NCBI RefSeq assembly: GCF_001039355.2
Contig: NW_019774403.1
Span: 368,436-409,842 of the forward strand
Source of the DNA: Lingula anatina
Taxonomy: Eukaryota; Brachiopoda; Lingulata; Lingulida; Lingulidae
Length of the DNA stretch: 41,407 nucleotides
Direction of reading: 5' to 3'
The notes beneath the pieces were generated by a model. It was given only the letters and a program-made list of their open reading frames with translations. It made no database searches and was not told the DNA's origin. A program made the translations under genes and the position numbers. Shown here one piece after another: positions 11,541-23,500 of the stretch. Every line of letters begins with the position of its first letter. The stretch's first letter is position 1.

Positions 11541-14500
11541 TCAAATGTCATAGAACACCCAAGCTAATGGATACCTGATCAGAAATGCCACACCACTGCA
11601 AAGTATCTGAAAGAAAACGAGAAGAAATTAAAGCAATAATATTTAAATATCAACTTGCATGTCTCTCTCATACAATCAGTTGCCTATTATATTACAGAAT
11701 AAATACATCTATTAGTTTCATTTTCATTTTTTACAAATATGAGTGGTAATTGTATCCTTTTTCAGACATGGGGAAACTGCTGGTTTGACGGGTCATGACT
11801 GCCTGAAAAGCCAGAGGTCCTGTATGATTTTTGTTAATGCAGGTCCTCTGGACTGGCAAGGTTTACATGGAGATACACTACATAAAAATGAATCATGCCT
11901 AAATATCGTCAAAGAGACCTGCCAAGAATTAGAAGGACCTGCAGATCTCTTGTAGTGCAGGTCCTCTGGACCTTCAGTACCTCCAAAGTTTTCCCCATGT
12001 CTGCCTTTTTCTAAAAACGTCACAGGTCATTCAAAGGAGTTCTTAACAATGGCATCTTTAAAAAACTACAGCTTAATTTATAACCAATAACATCAAAATT
12101 TCTTGCTGTAAGTATTATTAAAATGCACCTTCTTGAAGTTCTTGTTTTTTAATTGCCCATTATCTTTCATTTCACAACTCACCTGTATACTGAGCAGTGA
12201 CATTACTAAACTCCTTTCGTGCATAGGACCAAATATCTTGAGCATCAGGTTGATAATGGTCAGATTATTGCATTCAGAGTATTCTCCATCCTCACCTATC
12301 CCAGACCTCAGATGGACCAGACCAAATATGCTGAGTGTTTTCAGAAATAGTGACCCCAGAGGGTGAAGTTCTTTGGTTTTGAAAGTGGACAGACTCATGC
12401 CTACTTGGTCAGTGCTGGCATTGTACCTGAAATAGAATTGTATCAAAATTATGTGAAAATAAGAATTTCAAATCTGTTATATGTGTGGGCTTAGAAATTT
12501 TTATAACTTTTTCTGTTATGGATAATGATAACTAAAAATACCCGATTCTTGATTGCAGAAAAAATGTACAGAGATCTTTTATTACAATAAGATATTTAAA
12601 AGTAGAAACAAAACTATTATTTAGTTTACTGACCAACAATATACAAATTTAAATCACAACTACAAATTGAGCCTTATCTACACAATTCCAGAAATATAAG
12701 TCTCTGTCCTTGTTAAAACAATACATCAAACTTGCATATCATAACACTGGCATATCTATCTGTTACAGCCTTTAGATAAAATGTAATTCTTTGCAATCCA
12801 CAGTTTAATTCTATGCGATACTCAGATAGGATTTATGAGGCAAGGAGCAAAGACAAGGCTATGGCAGTACTGCTAATACTGAATCATACACATATGTACN
12901 GTTCCAACTAGTTAAAATTATTTATTTGAAAATGAAATGATGCACATTTTAGTATAAGATGACCCCATGCTTGTTGTAGAGATATTTTTGTAGCTATTTA
13001 CGTATGCTGTATATAAAGGTTGTTCTTGTTGATGGTTATTTTGTATTTACAGCATCCTGTTGTTAAAACATTTAACCAGATTGATTAGTAGTGCAATAAG
13101 GTTAATTTGGGCTTTAACAGGATGGAATTCTTGCAGAATTTATCAGACACTATATACAGTCAGTTTATAATGAGTTTCAGTTCCGGTTATATAATATCGT
13201 AACACCTTACTGAAACTGCTGTTTGTTGCCATGCAATCTGTAATGATAGATAACGGTTTATAATCTGAAATTTTTAAAGCTTTTTTTTTCTTGTAGTGAC
13301 TCATTTCAATTAAATTGGATTTCTTTTCAACTGGCATCTAACAGCAGTACAAAAATGTTGGAATTTTTTTGAATATCATTTATGGAAGGTGACCAATTTC
13401 TTTTAAAAAAAGCATAAGACCCAGTGACTAAAGGCTGCATTTTACTTGAAACAGCATAATTGTATAGTTATTGCTCATTTTTCATAGATGGCTGTTGACT
13501 ATATTTCTGACAAGATAACTTTTTGTGGGTAGTTGCTAAAAGTAGCCTTAATATAGGCCATGGGTAGTTCTGGTCTTGCCCCGCTGTTGTTTTGTAAACA
13601 TGCTTTTTGTATGTGCTAAATCAATTTCATAATTGAAAAAAGTTTTAATATCCACATAATGTTTTTGGCGTGTAATGGAATAAAGGCAGTTAATCTATGG
13701 GTAGGTTCAAAGAATAGACTCTGGGAGGGGGATATTGCAGCAGATGTTTTTAAATAGAAACTTGCGAACTTGCTCATTAAATAACTCTTTAAGTTCCTGT
13801 AGGCCTTATTTTGATGATCATGGTTGCCTTTACTGCTCTTATTCTCAAATTTGATAATTTTGCTCTCTCTTGGATCATTTTCATTTCAGTTAAGCAAAGA
13901 TGGAAGGCATCTTAGTAGATATTAAATTGTAAAAACTGGACTGAGTTAAAAGAAACAATAAAATAGTCAAAATGTTTTCATTTATTTGTTTTTATTATTA
14001 TTATTTATTTTCAATCATTTTAATATATCAAGTACTATTTTTTATAATTTCTTTTGTAATATGGTTTTACTGCTATCCTTACCCACAGGCAAATGTAAAA
14101 ATACAGAAATAATAGAGAATTTTTTCCCTTTCATTTTAACCAAAGATGTATCCAAGCATAATGTGATTATGCAAAATAACATACTCCCATTTTATGTCAT
14201 CTTAACTTGACATTTATTCTAAGAAGGAAAGATGCCATTTATGCAGTTAAATCATATTCTTTCATAATATGTATCATATATATTATGATGCATTCTGTTA
14301 ACAAAAGATATTAGTACAGTAATCTCTTTCCACAATGATTAACTCCTTACACCTACACCATACAATAAAAAGTTTGAAAGGTGTCATACATATAGCAAAT
14401 TGATGTGGTCAAATATAGCAAGAAATCTCTCATTTTACTAATATCTTCTGAGAATATAAATCCCTGTATTGACCATTTAGACTGAGTTGACAGTGTAATC

Positions 14501-17500
14501 TTTTTGATTGGAAAAAGGATAGTCCTGGACTCTTGACACTCATCCAGGTCCCAGTTTCACAGGTTTCCTGGCTAAGAACTTTAACTACCATAGTTACATG
14601 GCCCCAAGCACACATCTTACCCTATCAGGAACAGTGTAACATTACTTTCATGGAAATCCTCTGAGTAGTCAACTAGGCCAGGAAACTGACCTTAGCTTTT
14701 TTTTTAGGCCAGTTCAACAAAATCCACCAAAAACCTCTCACATTTCACCAATTCAAAATTTGACCAGAAAGTCAGTGCTTAAAAAAACAAGCACAGTACA
14801 ATGAGCATCAATAATAATAATTAATGACTAAAAATAAAATAACAATAACTTAAAAAGCAGATTGCAGCTGTCTTGGTTGATTACTCCCCAGGTTGGTAAA
14901 TGATACTACTGCAGAACTGGGCACACCCATAAAAAAACAATCCTAAGTGGAATAGCCTGCTGACCTAGTTTATTGAAGCCATCTAACAAAGAGTATCTTC
15001 ACATCTATTAATACAGAGCTTCAGCTTCTTCATAACTATTTATTCCCAATGATGGAAAGCTCTTAATATGTAACTGTAGCAAGAGAAATAGCATAAGATT
15101 CAAATGTCATAGAACACCCAAGCTAATGGATACCTGATCAGAAATGCCACACCACTGCAAAGTATCTGAAAGAAAATGAGAAGAAATCAAAGCAATAATA
15201 TTTAAATATCAACTTGCATGTCTCTCTCATACAATCAGTTGCCTATTATATTACAGAATAAAGACATTTATTGGTTTCATTTTCATTTTTTACAAATATG
15301 AGTGGTAATTGTATCCTTTTTCAGACATGGGGAAACTGCTGGTTTGACGGGTCATGACTGCCTGAAAAGCGAGAGGTCCTGCATGATTTTTGTTAATGCA
15401 GGTCCTCTGGACTGGCAAGGTTTACATGGAGATACACTACATAAAAATGAATCATGCCTTAATATCGTCAAAGGGACCTGGCAAGAATTAGAAGGACCTG
15501 CAGATCTCTTGTAGTGCAGGTCCTCTAGACCTTCAGTACCTCCAAAGTTTTCCCCATGTCTGCCTTTTTCTAAAAACGTCACAGGTCATTCAAAGTTCTT
15601 AACAATGGCATCTTTAAAAAACTACAGCTTAATTTATAACCAATAACATCAACATTTCTTGCTGTAAGTATTATTAAAATGCACCTTCTTGAAGTTCTTG
15701 CTTTTTAATTGCCCATTATCTTTCAATTCACAACTCACCTGTATACTAAGCAGTGACATTACTAAACTCCTTTCGTGCATAGGACCAAATATCTTGAGCA
15801 TCAGGTTTATAATGGTCAGATTATTGCATTCAGAGTATTCTCCATCCTCCCCAATCCCAGACCTCAGATGGACCAGACCAAATATGCTGAGTGTTTTCAG
15901 AAATAGTGACCCCAGAGGGTGAAGTTCTTTGGTTTTGAAAGTGGACAGACTCATGCCTACTTGGTCAGTGCTGGCATTGTACCTGAAATAGAATTGTATC
16001 AAAATTATGTGAAAATAAGAATTTCAAGTCTGTTATGTGTGTGGGCTTAAAAATTTTTATAACTTTTTCTGTTATGGATAATGATAACAAAAAATACCCG
16101 ATTCTTGATTGCAGAAAAAAATGTACAGAGATCTTTTTTAACAATAAGATATTTAAAAGTAGATACAAAACTATTATTTAGCTTACTGACCAACAATATA
16201 CAAATTTAAATCACAACTACAAATTGAGCCTTATCTACACGATTCCAGAAATCTAAATCTCTGTCCTCGTAAAAAAATACATCAAACTTGCATATCATAA
16301 CACTGGCATATTTATCTGTTACAGCCTTTAGATAAAATGTAATTCTTTGCAATCCACAGTTTAATTCTATACAATACTCAGATAGGATTTATGAGGCAAG
16401 GAGCAAAGACAAAGCTATGGCAGTACTGCTAATACTGAATCATACACATATGTAGCAGTTTGGGTTGTATGTTCTCTATGGAGGTGAGATCAATTTACAC
16501 CTGAATAGATCCATAAAAGTTAGGCGAAATCTGTTCAATCAGTTTATCTAGTTTCTCGTGAATTTGACCCAAACTTTGCCTGTATCTTTTAATTTTGAGC
16601 TAGTAAGTAAATATGCTTTAAATCTAACTCACCTTGGCAACCTATGTCTTGGACAGGGAACAAAAAGGAAAATCTGTGGCATAGAGTAGAGAAAGTTTAA
16701 AACTTGTGGGATGAAAAATAGCAGCATGGTTTTGCTGAAGTGACCCAGTATGGCGACAACAGCAAATGTCATCCCAGAGAAATAACAGAACGTGTCTCCC
16801 ACAAATACTTTGGAGGGATACCTAGAATGAAAGTGTTAAAAATAAAAAAAGCCTCAATAAATAAAATTTTGTGAAATTTATAGACATACAAACAAATACT
16901 TTGCCACACAAAATTAGGATATGCTTCAACAACGTCAAACCGAAAACAAAACCAACAAAAAAGTATTTGAAAACATACAAATTTTGGTATACATCTAACT
17001 TAAGTTATTGCTTTCCTTTAATATAAATCAAGAGGACCTTGGTGGGTGATGCAGTCTTCAAATAAAAAAGAAATTATCAAGTTCTGTACACTTGTTGCTC
17101 AAAATAAAATTCAATATTAATAAATTTTATAAATAATCTACTAATTAATAGAGGCAAAATTTCAATTACACTTTGGCATAACACAAATAAAACTTCACAT
17201 CATGAAAACTCGACCACTTCTGGATTTAACTTACACAAACTTACCAATTATAAAATAGCAAAGCTGAGGAAACACCTATATATGGCAACATGAAGTACAG
17301 AGAGAATGTGTGCGTGTCAGCAAATTGACCTGGAAGGCAAATAATTTCGCACGAGTTGTATTTATTTGTTAACATTCTGACAAAAATATATATGAAGTAA
17401 TAGAAATAAAATATTAAGTAATAATAAAAAGACAAAACCATTAAAATCTCATTATGTGCTTGATTCATAATACACAGTGAAATACATTTGTATTTGTTTG

Positions 17501-20500
17501 TAAACAAATACTAGCCTGTCCTTAAAAAGAGCGCCAACTGGGTTACTGATAACCAAAGATAAGAACAAAGAGATCCATAATTCATTGTCCCCAACTGGTT
17601 TATTGATAACATGAGATAACTGCTCTACATAACAGCAGAACAGTTCACTCCACGCCCAAAAAGATGGCTACAGCTTGTGATGACAGAGATGAAGAAGAAA
17701 ACGTACGAGTCAAAACATCTGAACACTTTGTGAGCTGCCCATTATGCCTTGTGGAGTACAAAAACCCAACAGATTTACCATGTAGGCATACATTTTGTAA
17801 AGGCTGTTTGAAGACTTATATTTCTGATTTAACACCAGGAAGTAAATTCCAATGCCCCATGTGTCAGAAAGAAACTGAAGTTCCTAAAGATGGACTTGAG
17901 GGTTTCAGTCATAATTTCTTCATTGAAAGCTTGCAGGACACTGTACTTCAGTCAACAAATAAGAAGAAGTGCAGCTTTTGTACTTTGGTATTCAAAAGAG
18001 AAACTGCAGCTACATCAAAATGCATCACCTGTCATGATTACCTATGTGAGGAGTGTTCCCCACTCCACTGTGGTAGCAGACTCACTAAAGACCACAGAGT
18101 TCTCACTTTTACACAACTTCGCAGTGGTGAGTACCAAAGAGAGATCCAAGAGCAGCAAAAGATTATCTGTCCAGAGCACAAAGACGAGATGATAAGATAC
18201 TTCTGTTCAGAATGCAATGTCCCCATCTGTCGTGACTGCAGAGATCNCAGTTTGGGTTGTATGTTCTCTATGGAGGTGAGATCAATTTACACCTGAATAG
18301 ATCCATAAAAGTTAGGCGAAATCTGTTCAATCAGTTTATCTAGTTTCTCGTGAATTTGACCCAAACTTTGCCTGTATCTTTTAATTTTGAGCTAGTAAGT
18401 AAATATGCTTTAAATCTAACTCACCTTGGCAACCTATGTCTTGGACAGGGAACAAAAAGGAAAATCTGTGGCATAGAGTAGAGAAAGTTTAAAACTTGTG
18501 GGATGAAAAATAGCAGCATGGTTTTGCTGAAGTGACCCAGTATGGCGACAACAGCAAATGTCATCCCAGAGAAATAACAGAATGTGTCTCCCACAAATAC
18601 TTTGGAGGGATACCTAGAATGAAAGTGTTAAAAATAAAAAAAGCCTCAATAAATAAAATTTTGTGAAATTTATAGACATACAAACAAATACTTTGCCACA
18701 CAAAATTAGGATATGCTTCAACAACGTCAAACCGAAAACAAAACCAACAAAAAAGTATTTGAAAACATACAAATTTTGGTATACATCTAACTTAAGTTAT
18801 TGCTTTCCTTTAATATAAATCAAGAGGACCTTGGTGGGTGATGCAGTCTTCAAATAAAAAAGAAATTATGAAGTTCTGTACACTTGTTGCTCAAAATAAA
18901 ATTCAATATTAATAAATTTTATAAATAATCTACTAATAGAGGCAAAATTTCAATTACACTTTGGCATAACACAAATAAAACTTCACATCATGAAAACTCG
19001 ACCACTTCTGGATTTAACTTACACAAACTTACCAATTATAAAATAGCAAAGCTGAGGAAACACCTATATATGGCAACATGAAGTACAGAGAGAATGTGTG
19101 CGTGTCAGCAAATTGACCTGGAAGGCAAATAATTTCGCATGAGTTGTATTTATTTGTTAACATTCTGACAAAAATATATATGAAGTAATAGAAATAAAAT
19201 ATTAAGTAATAATAAAAAGACAAAACCATTAAAATCTCATTATGTGCTTGATTCATAATACACAGTGATATACATTTGTATTTGTTTGTAAACAAATACT
19301 AGCCTGTCCTTAAAAAGAGCGCCAACTGGGTTACTGATAACCAAAGATAAGAACAAAGAGATCCATAATTCATTGTCCCCAACTGGTTTATTGATAACAT
19401 GAGATAACTGCTCTACATAACAGCAGAACAGTTCACTCCACGCCCAAAAAGATGGCTACAGCTTGTGATGACAGAGATGAAGAAGAAAGCGTACGAGTCA
19501 AAACATCTGAACACTTTGTGAGCTGCCCATTATGCCTTGTGGAGTACAAAAACCCAACAGATTTACCATGTAGGCATACATTTTGTAAAGGCTGTTTGAA
19601 GACTTATATTTCTGATTTAACACCAGGAAGTAAATTCCAATGCCCCATGTGTCAGAAAGAAACTGAAGTTCCTAAAGATGGACTTGAGGGTTTCAGTCAT
19701 AATTTCTTCATTGAAAGCTTGCAGGACACTGTACTTCAGTCAACAAATAAGAAGAAGTGCAGCTTTTGTACTTTGGTATTCAAAAGAGAAACTGCAGCTA
19801 CATCAAAATGCATCACCTGTCATGATTACCTATGTGAGGAGTGTTCCCCACTCCACTGTGGTAGCAGACTCACTAAAGACCACAGAGTTCTCACTTTTAC
19901 ACAACTTCGCAGTGGTGAGTACCAAAGAGAGATCCAAGAGCAGCAAAAGATTATCTGTCCAGAGCACAAAGACGAGATGATAAGATACTTCTGTTCAGAA
20001 TGCAATGTCCCCATCTGTCGTGACTGCAGAGATCTACACCATGATGGTCACACACTTATCTCTCTTGAAAAAGCTGTAGAGATTGTAAAACCAAAACTTC
20101 AGATCAAATTTAACAGCACTGAGAGAAGGTTTGCCATAGGTGAAAAAACCTTAGCTAAAATTGATGAAACATTACTAACCCTCCAAGCAAACGAAAGCTC
20201 TATTCAGCAGCAAATAAAAGCTCGTGCATCTCACCTTCATCAACTGGTAGAACAGCGAGAGAAGACATTACTACAGCAGCTCCATGAAACCAGCAGCACT
20301 TACAGGAAGAATTTACAAATTTCTCGTGAGAACTGCAGTGCCACTTGCTCCTCTATCAAAACCGTATCAGATGTAGTAAAGAACATTCTTCAGCATGGTG
20401 CCCCCATTGATATCCTCATGTTACAACACCAACTTGGACAGAGACTAGATGAGCTACTGTCCACTTCAGCTGTGGATGAAATTCCTGAAGAGCTGAAACT

Positions 20501-23500
20501 CACACTGACCACCAACACAGAAGTGGACCACGAGATATCCGGTGGGGCTGGCCTGGGGAATGTGCACATATCAGCTTTGCCCAAGTTCAAACCACAGGTT
20601 GAATGTTTGCTGGAGTTTGACACTGGCTGTGAAAAACCAGTTGACATTTCAGTGAGTCCAACCCAGGAGTATGTAACTACACATGGCAGCAATAAAAACA
20701 AGGTCAAGGTTTTTAGTTCAGATGGTGCATTGACAAAGGAGATCACCACTGTCTCGGGTACACGACTAAAATGTCCACTAGGGATCTGTCATTTCCCCGA
20801 TAGAAGGATGGTTCTATCTGATGCTCGCAACAACAAATTGTTCATCCTGTCACCACAGTGGGAAGTACAGCAAACTGTAGATATCAACAACCCAAGGGGT
20901 GTAGCTCTCAATAACAGCTGCACTAAGATTGCTGTGGCACAGGGTAACCAAAAGTCTGTGAGTGTGTTCAGTATTGATAACAAAGGGAAAATAACTTTAA
21001 CTGATGTTATACGGGACAAAGATGGGGAACAAATGTTCAATAATCCATATAAAGTGGCATTTATGAGCAATGGGTGCCTTGTTGTTAGTGATACATCACA
21101 AAACAAACTTCACATCCTAACCCCATCTGGTGATTCACTAGATCAGTACACAGGACCTGATAACAAGTTAGGTCAACCCCTTGGTATCTGTGTTGATGCA
21201 TATGACCACATGGCGGTCACAGACTATAATAAGCAATGCATATACTTCGTATCCCCAGATGGGAGGTTCGTGCAGTACAAAGCAACAGAAGCTGATGGAC
21301 TAAATGGACCATGGGCATGTACCATTAACCAGGATGGGGATCTGGCTGTGACTGAACTTAATGGGAAAGTGAAAGTATTCCAATACTTGGAGAAATGACG
21401 TCATTTAAAATGCTATAAAACTGAATATTATGCAGTTTTTTGTGATTTCTAAAAATAGTATTTTATTGTCACTGTGGTGATTGCATGGCTAAATTAACAA
21501 TTCACAAACCTATTTTTAATCAATTTTAGTGATGTTGATCACTCTTGTGTGTTTGAAGACTATAGACCTATTGGTTTTCCTTGAAATGTGTTACCTTCAT
21601 TGCATATAGGATAATTTATGCTGAAAAAAAAAACAAAAAAAAAAAACAGCGATAAAAATGTTCAGAACGCACTGATTTTTGAATGCAACCTAATTTAGTA
21701 ACACTGATCTCTGTAAGATCTTGAAAGGTTTTCCCTGAAATGTGTTAATTGTGTTGCATATAGTATAACATATGCTGTAAAAAAATAGCATAACTTAAAT
21801 TGTCTAATCGAGATGATTTTTGTACTCAACCTGTATCTTACGTATAAATGTTCATCAATTCTGTGAGTTTGAATACATAAGGTGAAAGGGTTTTCTACAT
21901 GTTGTGTTATCTCTGAAAGTGCACAGTGATGGCAACAGTGTTGGCAATGTTGAAACAGCTGACAGCTATATGAACAAATGTGTCTGTACATAAAAATGTA
22001 GTATTGCGAAAGCAGGAATTTTATATTCCTTGGATTTGTTAATGTCAATGAGAATATGAATTTTTAAAATTAATTCATAACTTCCATTTAATAGCAATTT
22101 GATTTTATCTCACAAAACTCACTTTAACACACTCAGTAAGACACTTCAAGCAAATGCTATTATTTGGATAAAGAAAGTGTAAAATGGCAATTTACTATAA
22201 TTTTTCGCAAATTTACTATAATTTATTTTATTTTCTAAATATTGATCTCACTAAAAATTAAGCAAGGCAAAAATCTGACTAAAAACGACTCTGCATCTAA
22301 AATTGAGCCAGCTATATAAGGTCACTTGTAGAAATCACTTACCATTGAGTTCTAAAAGATTGAACACCACTACAGAGATTGCAATGATCAGAGACTGACC
22401 ACATTCTAAACCATTGACTCCCGCCAGTATGTTGATAGCATTGGTACAGAAGACAGCTAGCATCCCCATATACAGGTAATATATTACACCTGGATATAAA
22501 AAGCAACAGTAAGTGCTGGCAAGATTACACTAACTAAAATACACTGTGTATTGTTCAGCATAATATTACAAAACAATCTGAAAATTAAGACCAGGGTATC
22601 TACATAAAATACTGTGTAGATAATGTTCTAAGTTATCTATCAAGTTAGTTCTTAGTGGTGACCTCTGTATGCCTCGATTTCTTCACCATATCAAAATAAT
22701 GTGGCCTGAATTAATCTAATTCTTCAATAAAGATGGCCAAATAATACAACTAAATACCTAGATCCACATCATGTCCAAAAACTCCCCGTAGAGGCTTGGG
22801 AACAATAATTGTGGTGGAGTCTATGTTGACAAAATACACCATAAGAAGCGGTAAGGTTGCCATAGTAGGCAGCAGCAGCTTGTGGCGCCACCTCAAGTCT
22901 AAGACGTCGTCTGCGAAACCCAGGAATATCATACAGCATATGGATAGCAGTGCTGTGATGAAATCTACAAACTGGAATGTCAAGAAAAGAGAATCAGATC
23001 AACTCTATAATAAAATTGAGGAAGGTTATCTAATAGAAAGTGTATGTTTGAGAAATTTCAGAATGTTTCCAGTTGTAAACCAAAGCCAACTGTCCTCAAG
23101 ACTTACATATAGTTTATCTAATGTTTAATTTATTTTGTTTTGATAATCATACATATTTTGCTTATTGTATACTTGTGTATCATGGGCTACAAGAATACAT
23201 GTAAAATAGACAACACACAACACCAAAGCATGTAAGATTAAATAATTATATCAAAAAAAATTTCTTTAATTTTTCTTAAACTTGATAAAATACTTACCTC
23301 GTGATGGGGAAACTTATCCAAGTTGTCATGTGACAAGTATTTGTAGAATGGAACTGGGATGAACAAAAACATGATGATGAGGTAGACTGCACCACACAGC
23401 ACTCCTTGGGACTCTGGTCTGAAATACAACAAGGACATAGTCATTATTATTTAAAACCAAAACCTTACATCAAAAGAACTTTGTAGTACACTTTACACAA

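Larger units (their letters stand above)
9364..12899. repeat. First copy of a 3.5-kb duplicated block, ends at N 12900
   Basis: The block starting gttccaacta at 9364 matches the one starting gttccaacta at 12901, base for base apart from scattered substitutions and small indels (for example a roughly 25-bp length difference near 11136 versus 14690). It ends ..catatgta immediately before the single N at 12900. It holds DPAGT1 exons 7 and 8. Exon 7 codes the same peptide in both copies. I read it as an unmerged overlap of two contigs carrying different alleles. Confidence 0.85.

Noticed and set aside
11743-12023. Open frames on both strands around the intron 7 inverted-repeat element (and copies near 15302-15582)
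   Set aside because: They owe their openness and internal similarity to the inverted repeat, have no family likeness and lie inside a DPAGT1 intron.
12093-12182. Continuation of DPAGT1 exon 7 to a stop at 12093
   Set aside because: A consensus donor ends exon 7 at 12183, and exon 8 at 11606-11541 supplies the conserved C-terminus in the right phase.
9364-16454. Biological tandem duplication or recent segmental gene duplication
   Set aside because: Boundaries coincide with lone Ns and the second copy has no unique sequence of its own.
17664-18296. Separate short RING/B-box gene of 210 residues
   Set aside because: It is cut by the N at 18247 and is otherwise the same as the start of the full TRIM gene.
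20390-21106. Minus-strand open frames within the TRIM gene
   Set aside because: They are shadows of the conserved plus-strand NHL coding sequence.
22796-23128. 110-codon plus-strand open frame
   Set aside because: It is antisense to DPAGT1 exon 3, which has clear family conservation on the minus strand.
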